Translations under genes and position numbers: made by a program
NCBI GenBank assembly: GCA_900538575.1
Contig: UPZA01000002.1
Coordinates: 1-64,000, forward strand
DNA: 64,000 nucleotides
Direction: 5' to 3'
From: an uncultured Ruminococcus sp.
GTDB taxonomy: Bacteria; Bacillota; Clostridia; Oscillospirales; Ruminococcaceae
Notes under the pieces: generated by a model
Databases searched by the model: none
Told to the model about the DNA's origin: nothing
What the model saw: the letters and a program-made list of their open reading frames with translations, nothing else
Part shown: piece after piece, positions 57,127 to 64,000 of the stretch
Layout of the letters: the number at the start of each line of letters is the position of its first letter
Position numbering within the stretch: the stretch's first letter is position 1

Positions 57127-58032
57127 TTACCTGACCTTTCGTAAAATTTCTTTAAAATAATCCGGCAGCACGCTGTCAAACTCCATATATTCGCTTTTAA
57201 TCGGATGAATAAATCCGATTTTCTTTGCATGAAGACACTGCCCGTCAATTCCGCTGTAAATTTTTCCGTAAACCTCGTCGCCCAAAACCGGATGTCCCTT
57301 ATATGAAAGATGAACCCTTATCTGATGCGTCCTGCCCGTTTCAAGTCTGAGTCTTAAATGAGCGCATTTTTCATATTGTTCAATTACCTCATAATGCGTT
57401 ACGGCATCTTTTGAATTTTTATAAGTTACGCACATTTTCTTGCGGTCATTCGGATTTCTGCCGATGGGAGCGTTAATCGTGCCGCTTAGCTCTTTAAAGC
57501 GTCCCAACGCCACAGCCTCGTATTCTCTTGTAAAGCTGTGATTTTTTATCTGCTCTGCAAGACCGGAATGCGCTGCGTCCGTCTTTGCTACAATCAGTAA
57601 TCCGCTGGTATTTTTATCTATTCTGTGAACTATGCCCGGACGTATAACTCCGTTTATTCCGGAAAGTCTCCCGTCGCAATGATAAAGCAGAGCGTTTACA
57701 AGAGTTCCGCTGTAATTTCCCGGCGCAGGATGAACTACCATTCCCTTAGGCTTGTTTACTACAAGCAGACTATCGTCCTCATAAACAATATCTATAGGTA
57801 TGTTCTCCGGTTTCGCGTCAGTATCGACAGGATCAGGAATTTCCAAAGCTATATTATCCCCGTTACGGCACTTATAATTTTTTGATATAGGCGCGTCGTT
57901 TACAAAAACATTTTTTGTTTCAATCAGTTTCTGCAAGGCGCTTCTTGTCAATCCTGTATCCTGTAAAGAAAGCCACTTATCTATCCTCATTCCTTCCGCA
58001 GAATCTGACGCATGAAATGTCAAGCTATTCAT
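57127..58032 (-). CDS. rluD: RluA/RluD-family rRNA pseudouridine synthase
   Basis: The 301-residue protein has an N-terminal S4 RNA-binding domain (about residues 14-60) and the pseudouridine synthase domain with the catalytic Asp in His-Arg-Ile-Asp-Lys-Asn-Thr-Ser-Gly (about 135-143). Its position directly after lspA, overlapping it by 8 bp, is the classical Firmicutes lspA-rluD order (YlyB). It modifies uridines in 23S rRNA; the exact positions are inferred only from the family. Confidence 0.92.
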   Translation of the reverse strand: MNSLTFHASDSAEGMRIDKWLSLQDTGLTRSALQKLIETKNVFVNDAPISKNYKCRNGDNIALEIPDPVDTDAKPENIPIDIVYEDDSLLVVNKPKGMVVHPAPGNYSGTLVNALLYHCDGRLSGINGVIRPGIVHRIDKNTSGLLIVAKTDAAHSGLAEQIKNHSFTREYEAVALGRFKELSGTINAPIGRNPNDRKKMCVTYKNSKDAVTHYEVIEQYEKCAHLRLRLETGRTHQIRVHLSYKGHPVLGDEVYGKIYSGIDGQCLHAKKIGFIHPIKSEYMEFDSVLPDYFKEILRKVR

Positions 58033-58534
58033 TATTATCAGCCTTTATTTCATTCTGAGACTTTTTGCCGCTTTTATCAAAAAATAGAATATATATCAAA
58101 AGAAGTGCGGCGCCGATTGTTACGCAGCAATCCGCAAAGTTAAAAATGGCAAAATCAAATAACTGCAAATCGAGATAATCCACAACTCGTCCGCCTCTGA
58201 AAAGACGGTCTATTATATTTCCGAGTCCTCCGCTTATAATAAGCGTCAAACAGAATACCAGCATCTTTTCCTTACGATGTCTAATCATATAAAAAATACA
58301 AAAACCCATCAGGATTGATGTAACTATAACAAGTATCCATCGCATTCCGCTGAAGCTTCCGAACATTGCTCCGTCGTTTTCAAGATATGTTAAATGCATT
58401 ATATCAAAATTGCCGATTCTCAGAAATTCCCTTGAACCGCTTTCCTTTAAATGTTCAACAGCCCACCATTTAATAAGCTGATCCGAACCTGTTAAAAGAA
58501 CAATAGCTGAAAACGCAAGAATTAATGTAACTAT
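58025..58534 (-). CDS. lspA: Lipoprotein signal peptidase, apparent AUA start
   Basis: LspA is recognised by Gly-Asn-Ile-Ile-Asp-Arg (catalytic Asp) and Phe-Asn-Phe-Ala-Asp-Cys (second catalytic Asp), four membrane helices and the early Ser-Asp-Gln-Leu-Ile-Lys segment. The full N-terminal helix is encoded only if translation begins at about 58,534. There, GGAGG is followed after 7 nt by ATA (Val-Thr-Leu-Ile-Leu-Ala next), with no in-frame ATG, GTG or TTG. The first in-frame ATG (58,399) would remove the first helix and the Asp-Gln segment. An AUA start, or a base error, is therefore inferred. It cleaves lipoprotein signal peptides. Confidence 0.85.
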   Translation of the reverse strand: MVTLILAFSAIVLLTGSDQLIKWWAVEHLKESGSREFLRIGNFDIMHLTYLENDGAMFGSFSGMRWILVIVTSILMGFCIFYMIRHRKEKMLVFCLTLIISGGLGNIIDRLFRGGRVVDYLDLQLFDFAIFNFADCCVTIGAALLLIYILFFDKSGKKSQNEIKADNNE

Positions 58535-58561
58535 AACGTTTCCTCCTTAATTACAAATATA

Positions 58562-58588
58562 ACTTGCCGCTTTTATTAAACGGCAAGT
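58562..58588 (-). terminator. Hairpin between ileS and lspA
   Basis: ACTTGCCG and CGGCAAGT form a perfect 8-bp stem; the minus-strand tail is TATATTT. It may partly separate ileS from lspA. Confidence 0.6.
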
Positions 58589-58601
58589 CATAAAATCATG
58601 T

Positions 58602-61373
58602 TTATTTTACAACGGACGCACAACGGCTGCAAAGCGTCGGATGTTCGCTGTCTTTGCCTACTGTTTCAGAGTATACCCAGCACCGTTCACATTTTTCGCC
58701 TGTTGCCCTGACAACCTCAAATTCGGTTTCGCCGTCCTTATCGTTTATAACGGAAACGCCTGAAACGATGAGAATTTCAGCAAGCTGATCAGACAATTGG
58801 CTATACTTCTCAAACATTTCCCCGCCGGAATGTATTATAATATTAGCTTCAAGAGATTTACCGATAACCTTCTCATTTCGCTTTTCTTCAAGCGCCTTAT
58901 TAACTGTTTCCCTTGTACTATATATCAATTCCCACTTTTTAACAAATTCATCACTGAACGTAATACCGGATTTTTCAGGCATCTGATTCAGGAAAATACT
59001 TTCGCTGTTATCAGAATCGCTGTGCGGAAGATAAGACCAGATCTCCTCGGCAGTAAACGACATAATAGGCGCCAAAAGTCGTGAAACACCGCTTAGAATT
59101 CTGTACATAGCAGTCTGAGCCGAACGTCTTTCAAAAGAATTTTCTCTCTCACAATAAAGCCTGTCTTTGATAATATCAAGATAGAAATTTGACATATCCG
59201 TAACACAGAAATTATGAATGCTGTGAAATACCACATGAAAATCAAAATCATTATAACCCGACTGAACCTTATCTATAAGACTGTCAAACCGCATTAACGC
59301 CCATTTATCAATTTCAGGAAAATCCTCGTAGGCAACGCAGTCCTTATCAGGATCAAAGCTCTGTCCGTTTGAAATATTTCCAAGTATAAATCTTGCGGTA
59401 TTTCTGATTTTTTTATAGGCGTCTGAAAGCTGTCCCAATATTTCCTTTGAAATCCTGATATCAGAATGATAATCGGAGGAGGCAACCCAAAGCCTTAAAA
59501 TATCGGCGCCGTACTGATCTATTATCTCGGCAGGATCAATTCCGTTTCCAAGAGATTTATGCATAGTTTTGCCCTGACCGTCAACAACCCAGCCATGAGT
59601 GCAGACAGCCTTATACGGAGCAGTCCCCTTATATACGACGGATGTAAGAAGAGACGACTGAAACCATCCTCTGTACTGATCCGCGCCCTCAAGATAGAGG
59701 TCGGCCGGCCAAGAAAGTGAATCATATTCGTCCATGACGGCTGTATGCGACACTCCGCTGTCAAACCATACGTCCATAATGTCGTATTCTTTGGTAAATT
59801 CTCCGCAGCCGCATTCACATTTAACGCTTTCCGGAATAAATTCCTTTACTTCTCTTGTCCACCATGCGTCAGCGCCTTCCTTACGGAAAAGCTCTGAAAT
59901 TGCCTTTATTGTTTCATCGGTAACAATAGGCTTGCCGCAGTCCTTACAATAAATAATCGGAATAGGAACTCCCCATGTTCGCTGTCTCGATATACACCAA
60001 TCGCTTCTGTCACGTACCATTCCCTTGATTCTGTCCTCGCCCCATTCGGGAATCCATTTAACATTTTCAATAGCTTTTACAGCCTCGTCCTTAAAACCGT
60101 TCACTGAACAAAACCACTGCTCTGTCGCACGGTATATAATAGGACTGCTGCATCTCCAGCAGTGAGGATACTGATGAGTAATTTTTTCACTCGCCAGCAA
60201 CGCTCCGCACTCCTCAAGCTTAGCTGCAATAGCTTTATTTGCCTCGTTCGTATCAAGACCCGCAAATTCACCGGCTTCCTCAGTCTGCCTGCCTCTTGCG
60301 TCGACGCAGACCAATATATCGATATCATCATAATTCTTGCAAACTTCAAAGTCCTCTACGCCGTATCCCGGAGCAGTATGTACACATCCGGTACCGCTTT
60401 CCAAAGTAACATGATCACCCACTATAACCGGCGACAGTCTGTCATAAAGCGGATGCTTTGTCTTAATATACTCCAATTCAGCGCCCTTGAAGGAGCCTAT
60501 AGTTTCATAGCTCTCAATACCTGCCGACTTCATAGTAGCATCTGCAAGCTCAAGCGCAGTTACATAGTATTCATCATCATTCTTTACAAGTGTGTATTCA
60601 TATTCGGGACCAAGACATATAGCGAGATTACCCGGTATCGTCCATGTGGTCGTTGTCCAGATAACAAAATAAACCTTGGACAAATCAATACCCATGGAGG
60701 TAAAAATACCCTTATCGTCAACAACGTTAAACTTCACATAAATCGACGTGCAAGGATCGTTTGCATACTCAATTTCTGCCTCGGCTAAAGCCGTATTGCA
60801 ATCGGGACACCAGTAAACCGGCTTCAGGCCCTTATACATATAGCCTTCCTTTGCCATTTTACCGAAAACTTCAACCTGTCTTGCTTCATATTCGGGCTTT
60901 AAAGTCAAATAAGGATCGTCATAATCGCCAATGCTTCCAAGACGCTTAAATTGCTCCATCTGACTTTTTACATGCTTTAGAGCAAAATTTTTACACTGCT
61001 TTCTCAGTTCGACCGGAGGTATGGCGCCGTTTTCCACGCCGATATCCTTCATAGCCTTCAGTTCTATAGGAAGTCCATGAGTATCCCAGCCCGGAACATA
61101 AGGAGCGTAATAGCCGGACATATTTTTATGCTTGATAATAAAATCCTTCAGGGTTTTGTTAAGAGCCGTTCCAAGGTGTATCTGTCCGTTAGCATAGGGA
61201 GGACCATCATGAAGAATATAAGGTTTTTTATCCTTATTTTTTTCAATCATTTTATAATACAGTCTTTCATCTTCCCACTTCTTTAGAGTTTCAGGTTCTC
61301 TTTTAGGAAGATTTCCCCTCATCGGAAAATCCGTTTTCGGCAGATTCAAAGTCTTGTTATAATCCATTGCCAT
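58602..61373 (-). CDS. ileS: Isoleucyl-tRNA synthetase
   Basis: The 923-residue class I synthetase has the HIGH-type motif Pro-Pro-Tyr-Ala-Asn-Gly-Gln-Ile-His-Leu-Gly (about residues 58-68), the KMSKS-type motif Lys-Thr-Met-His-Lys-Ser-Leu-Gly-Asn (near 600) and a C-terminal four-cysteine zinc site (Cys-Glu-Arg-Cys ... Cys-Ser-Arg-Cys). It is the bacterial IleS1 type. Start and divIVA stop overlap by one base (TAATG), so the genes are coupled, and no T-box leader can lie directly before it. Long frames on the plus strand here are shadows. Confidence 0.97.
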   Translation of the reverse strand: MAMDYNKTLNLPKTDFPMRGNLPKREPETLKKWEDERLYYKMIEKNKDKKPYILHDGPPYANGQIHLGTALNKTLKDFIIKHKNMSGYYAPYVPGWDTHGLPIELKAMKDIGVENGAIPPVELRKQCKNFALKHVKSQMEQFKRLGSIGDYDDPYLTLKPEYEARQVEVFGKMAKEGYMYKGLKPVYWCPDCNTALAEAEIEYANDPCTSIYVKFNVVDDKGIFTSMGIDLSKVYFVIWTTTTWTIPGNLAICLGPEYEYTLVKNDDEYYVTALELADATMKSAGIESYETIGSFKGAELEYIKTKHPLYDRLSPVIVGDHVTLESGTGCVHTAPGYGVEDFEVCKNYDDIDILVCVDARGRQTEEAGEFAGLDTNEANKAIAAKLEECGALLASEKITHQYPHCWRCSSPIIYRATEQWFCSVNGFKDEAVKAIENVKWIPEWGEDRIKGMVRDRSDWCISRQRTWGVPIPIIYCKDCGKPIVTDETIKAISELFRKEGADAWWTREVKEFIPESVKCECGCGEFTKEYDIMDVWFDSGVSHTAVMDEYDSLSWPADLYLEGADQYRGWFQSSLLTSVVYKGTAPYKAVCTHGWVVDGQGKTMHKSLGNGIDPAEIIDQYGADILRLWVASSDYHSDIRISKEILGQLSDAYKKIRNTARFILGNISNGQSFDPDKDCVAYEDFPEIDKWALMRFDSLIDKVQSGYNDFDFHVVFHSIHNFCVTDMSNFYLDIIKDRLYCERENSFERRSAQTAMYRILSGVSRLLAPIMSFTAEEIWSYLPHSDSDNSESIFLNQMPEKSGITFSDEFVKKWELIYSTRETVNKALEEKRNEKVIGKSLEANIIIHSGGEMFEKYSQLSDQLAEILIVSGVSVINDKDGETEFEVVRATGEKCERCWVYSETVGKDSEHPTLCSRCASVVK

Positions 61374-62047
61374 TATACTTCTTCCTTTTCGATTGATGTT
61401 TGATTACCGCTTTGGGAGTTGTTCTGACCGAACTGAAGATCAGAAAATCTTGATTCGTATACCCCTTTAACGTTTCTTGCTGAAAAGCTTGACGTTGCAA
61501 AGGGATCGGGCTTTGGAGGTTCTTCTTCCTCCGTTTCATACTCCTGAATTTCTTCCTCTTCCTCTATTTCAATTTCAGGCATAGCTGAAATCATTTCAAG
61601 ATGTGATTTATACATATCAAAGAGCGTTTTCTTGAATTCGGTAACCTGTCTCTGCGCCTCATAAAGATTCTGCTTTTCTTTCTCAATTTCCTGCCTGTTC
61701 TTTTCCATGGCGGCTTCATGCGCAACGGTTGCCTCTTCGATCAATTCATTGGCTTTGGATTCGGCCTGTGCGATGATTTCGTCGGCTTTTTCCTGAGCCT
61801 CCGCCACAACCTTATGCCCCTGCTTCTGAGCCCCCAGCAGCGCGTCCTTCAAAGCGTCCTCATCCTGACGATATTCTCTTACCTTATCGGCAAGTATCTG
61901 GATTTTACTATGCAGATCCTCTCTTTCAGCGTCAATTTCGTCAAATTCTTCAATCAGCATAGCCAGAAAATCGTCTATTTCCTCCTGCTTATATCCAAAT
62001 GCAGCTTTTTCAAATCTTTTGTCTCTTATATCACTTGCACTTATCAA
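61373..62047 (-). CDS. divIVA: DivIVA-family cell division/polarity protein
   Basis: The 224-residue protein has the DivIVA N-terminal membrane-binding segment (Ile-Arg-Asp-Lys-Arg-Phe-Glu-Lys-Ala-Ala-Phe-Gly-Tyr, about residues 7-19) and a long coiled coil (about 30-150), then an acidic and disordered tail. It marks curved membrane at septa and poles. It lies between ylmH and ileS, the conserved order in Firmicutes, and is translationally coupled to ileS. Confidence 0.92.
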   Translation of the reverse strand: MISASDIRDKRFEKAAFGYKQEEIDDFLAMLIEEFDEIDAEREDLHSKIQILADKVREYRQDEDALKDALLGAQKQGHKVVAEAQEKADEIIAQAESKANELIEEATVAHEAAMEKNRQEIEKEKQNLYEAQRQVTEFKKTLFDMYKSHLEMISAMPEIEIEEEEEIQEYETEEEEPPKPDPFATSSFSARNVKGVYESRFSDLQFGQNNSQSGNQTSIEKEEV

Positions 62048-62060
62048 CGTTAATCACCTC

Positions 62061-62810
62061 TTAACAATATTTCTGCACAATAATGTGCAGTCTGCCTTTC
62101 TTTGATATTCCCGAGATTTCTTCTACGCGAAATTTGCCGTAACCTCTGGCCGAAAAAATGTCTCCCTGTTTCATAATGAAAGCGGGGCTATTTACTGCTT
62201 TATAATTAACTTCAACCGTACCCGACGATATAACGGCAGCCGCCTTGCCGCGGCTAATGCCCAGCGAAAGGCTCAGTATACAATCAAGGCGCATCGAAGC
62301 CGACGTACCTTTGATTTCATGATATGAACGCTCTTTTATCAGAAACGGATCAGTGTCTACCGTTATCTCAACTCCAACAGAACCTATTTTTCTCAAATCA
62401 TTCTCAATAGCTTTTTTAACAGAATCAATAACAAAGACCTGCGCTATCCCTTCTCCAATCAAAATATCTCCCACCGCCTCACGCTTTAAATTCAAAGCTG
62501 TAAGCGATCCGAGAAAATCCCTGTGCGAAAGCGCCGAAGCCTTACGGTATTTGAATGTTACGCAGGTAAACGGAAAATCACTTCTTTCTGGACGATTATA
62601 TTCATTGAAAACGCATAGCATAACGCGCTCCGCATTGTCAGTTCCGCCGTAAAAGCAATAATTTTCAATTCCAAGCTTTTTTAATTCTGATTCTGCTAAA
62701 AACGCCTGTCTTTCATTAAGAAAATGCGTAAAGACCATACCTCTGCGGTCGCAAAGCTCAGCCATATCCGCAATTCTGGCGATAAAGACCTTTTCCTCAA
62801 AATCCTCCAT
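62061..62810 (-). CDS. ylmH: YlmH-family S4-domain RNA-binding protein
   Basis: The 249-residue protein has the YlmH N-terminal domain and a C-terminal S4 RNA-binding fold (Met-Arg-Leu-Asp-Cys-Ile-Leu-Ser-Leu, Ser-Arg-Gly-Lys-Ala-Ala-Ala-Val-Ile, Gly-Thr-Val-Glu-Val-Asn, about residues 173-205). YlmH homologues bind ribosomal complexes and are implicated in rescue of stalled ribosomes. It lies 8 bp after sepF and 13 bp before divIVA. Confidence 0.92.
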   Translation of the reverse strand: MEDFEEKVFIARIADMAELCDRRGMVFTHFLNERQAFLAESELKKLGIENYCFYGGTDNAERVMLCVFNEYNRPERSDFPFTCVTFKYRKASALSHRDFLGSLTALNLKREAVGDILIGEGIAQVFVIDSVKKAIENDLRKIGSVGVEITVDTDPFLIKERSYHEIKGTSASMRLDCILSLSLGISRGKAAAVISSGTVEVNYKAVNSPAFIMKQGDIFSARGYGKFRVEEISGISKKGRLHIIVQKYC

Positions 62811-62818
62811 ATAAAATA

Positions 62819-63307
62819 TCAGATTATAACGCCGTTGCTTTCCAGCTCGCCAACAAGATCTTCACCAATAAAACCAACGTTATAAGGCGTAATAATATAA
62901 GTCATATTTGCCACAGGCTTCAGACTTCCGCCGTTTGCATATGCAACTCCCACAAGAAAATCTATTATTCTTCGTTTATTTTCCGCCGACGCGGTTTCAA
63001 GATTCAAGACTACGGTTTTTTTGGCAATAAGGTGATCCGCAATCTGTTTGGCGTCGGTGAATACCTCCGGCTTTACCAAAACTACCTGAAGCTGTGCGGT
63101 TGCCTGAATATTTACAACCTTATTTCTTTTTTCCTCAATATCGTCAAAGCGTTCTGCACGGTAGCTTCTGCTGTTTTCATAATCTCTGCCGTCCCTGCTC
63201 TCTCTTTCAGAGGAAGAGCTTCTTCTCTGGTAGCTATCTTCATACTGATCGTCGTCCCCGTCCTCCTGCGGCACAAAAAAATCTTTAAGGTTTTTCAATA
63301 TTTCCAT
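62819..63307 (-). CDS. sepF: SepF cell division protein
   Basis: The 162-residue protein has a short N-terminal membrane anchor helix (Met-Glu-Ile-Leu-Lys-Asn-Leu-Lys-Asp-Phe-Phe), a charged Ser/Arg-rich linker (about residues 20-60) and the SepF domain (Lys-Pro-Glu-Val-Phe-Thr-Asp-Ala-Lys-Gln-Ile-Ala, about 79-90, then Val-Val-Leu-Asn-Leu-Glu). It tethers FtsZ to the membrane and assembles rings at the septum. The position between yggS and ylmH is the conserved ylm order. Confidence 0.95.
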   Translation of the reverse strand: MEILKNLKDFFVPQEDGDDDQYEDSYQRRSSSSERESRDGRDYENSRSYRAERFDDIEEKRNKVVNIQATAQLQVVLVKPEVFTDAKQIADHLIAKKTVVLNLETASAENKRRIIDFLVGVAYANGGSLKPVANMTYIITPYNVGFIGEDLVGELESNGVII

Positions 63308-63389
63308 TTCTTCGTTCTCCTATCTCCATTACTGCTTAACAGTATTATTATTGTTTGGCTTTAATCCCGTTAATCTCTATAAAAAATAA

Positions 63390-64000
63390 TCAGTAATTCC
63401 TCGGACCGAAAAGTCCTCTTCCGATTCTTACCATATTTGCGCCGTATTTTATAGCGGCTTCATAATCTCCGGACATTCCCATAGATAAATAATCCATACT
63501 TATATTATGTATTTTTTTCTGAGAAATGTCAATATATAATTTTTGCATATCAAACAAAAATCTTTCCGAAGAACCTGCCGGCGGTATTGCCATAAGCCCT
63601 CTTACCCTTATATTTTCAAGCTCCGACACCTGATAAACAAGCTCTTCAAGACCGCTTGCGGCTATGCCGCTTTTAGATTTCTCGCCGCCGATATTGACCT
63701 CTATAAGAATATCCTGACATCTGCCTATTCTTCCGGCATGCCTGTCGATTTCCTCAGCCAGCTTAATACTATCTACTGACTGTATCATAGAAACGCTGTC
63801 GATAATATACTTTACTTTATTTGTCTGCAAATGTCCGATAAAATGTACCTCTGCATTTTTATCATAAAAATCTTTTTTTGAAATATATTCCTGAACACGA
63901 TTTTCACCTAAAAGCCTTATTCCTAAGCTAACCGCATGATTTACTGCCGCAGGATCAACAGTTTTTGTAACTGCTATAAGCGACACGCCGCCGGACTTTC
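63390..64000 (-). CDS. YggS/YlmE-type PLP homeostasis protein (partial)
   Basis: The visible 200 residues cover most of a YggS-type PLP-binding protein: Ile-Ala-Val-Thr-Lys-Thr (PLP lysine), Gly-Glu-Asn-Arg-Val-Gln-Glu, His-Phe-Ile-Gly-His-Leu-Gln-Thr-Asn-Lys and C-terminal Met-Gly-Met-Ser-Gly-Asp-Tyr. The N-terminal 25-30 residues lie beyond the window edge; a GTG within it at 63,986 is not the true start. The family binds PLP without known enzyme activity and buffers vitamin B6. It heads the ylm cluster, 82 bp before sepF. Confidence 0.93.
   Translation of the reverse strand, partial: KSGGVSLIAVTKTVDPAAVNHAVSLGIRLLGENRVQEYISKKDFYDKNAEVHFIGHLQTNKVKYIIDSVSMIQSVDSIKLAEEIDRHAGRIGRCQDILIEVNIGGEKSKSGIAASGLEELVYQVSELENIRVRGLMAIPPAGSSERFLFDMQKLYIDISQKKIHNISMDYLSMGMSGDYEAAIKYGANMVRIGRGLFGPRNY

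Noticed and set aside
60162..60788. A 208-codon plus-strand frame inside ileS
   Set aside because: It is antisense to the intact synthetase and reads as low-complexity hydrophobic and basic residues without a start signal.
61374..61480. T-box riboswitch for ileS
   Set aside because: The ileS start overlaps the divIVA stop by one base and the region upstream is divIVA coding sequence; no T-box-like motif or terminator is present.
1..64000. CRISPR array or diversity-generating retroelement
   Set aside because: I saw no regularly spaced repeat-spacer series, reverse transcriptase or variable repeat pair; the repeats found are short operators or hairpins.

Overview
The window looks like the chromosome of a Ruminococcus-like member of the Clostridia (Oscillospiraceae). 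The reasons are a secreted family 5 glycoside hydrolase with a type I dockerin, the ylmE-sepF-ylmH-divIVA-ileS-lspA-rluD cell-division/translation cluster, a VorB-type 2-oxoacid:acceptor oxidoreductase, a split transketolase and a PTS fructose operon. About 28 kb of integrated conjugative DNA occupies the left side and about 30 kb of ordinary core chromosome the right side.

Region 1 (1-28,150) is the right-hand part of a Tn1549-like integrative conjugative element (ICE). It carries a TrbL/VirB6-like membrane gene, PrgI, VirB4, a class B sortase, a membrane-anchored CHAP peptidoglycan hydrolase, a redox cargo cluster, an XRE repressor, a sigma-like regulator, a MazF-like protein with a Cys4 tail, three tandem excisionase-like genes and a tyrosine integrase. 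The left end, with the expected relaxase and coupling protein, is outside the window. A second element of 9,434 bp (about 104-9,537) sits inside the TrbL-like gene. It belongs to the Tn4451/TndX large-serine-recombinase type (MobV relaxase, ParB-like protein, PC4-like protein, serine recombinase, TnpV) and carries a TetR / flavodoxin-ferredoxin / KTR cargo. Its ends share an in-register GA dinucleotide, and joining the flanks there restores the TrbL reading frame exactly. Several genes of the two elements carry single-base deletions (RepA-like ATPase, one sigma-like gene, sortase); I noticed none in the core genes.

A leader of about 400 nt with the same six structural parts in the same order and at nearly the same spacing precedes both intact sigma-like genes, one in the nested element (8,066-8,480) and one in the ICE (24,261-24,665). 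It looks like a shared, possibly undescribed attenuator/RBS-masking RNA.

Region 2 (28.15-33.9 kb) is accessory DNA: a methyltransferase, remnants of a zinc-ribbon gene and of a second CHAP gene tail, and a tight five-gene operon with its own strong promoter (MarR regulator, DUF1848 iron-sulfur protein, nitroreductase, radical SAM protein, Fpg/MutM glycosylase). The operon looks like a mobile redox or DNA-repair module.

Region 3 (33.97-64.0 kb) is core chromosome: SOS-type DinB, an XRE regulator, HflX, a vor operon headed by a P-loop NTPase, a cytidylate-kinase-like protein, the GH5-dockerin enzyme, an NSS transporter, fruR-fruK-fruA-ptsH-ptsI, galK-galT, the two transketolase halves, a Cof-type phosphatase, and the ylm/lspA/rluD cluster. 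lspA has no ATG, GTG or TTG at its expected start. I saw no rRNA, tRNA or CRISPR array.
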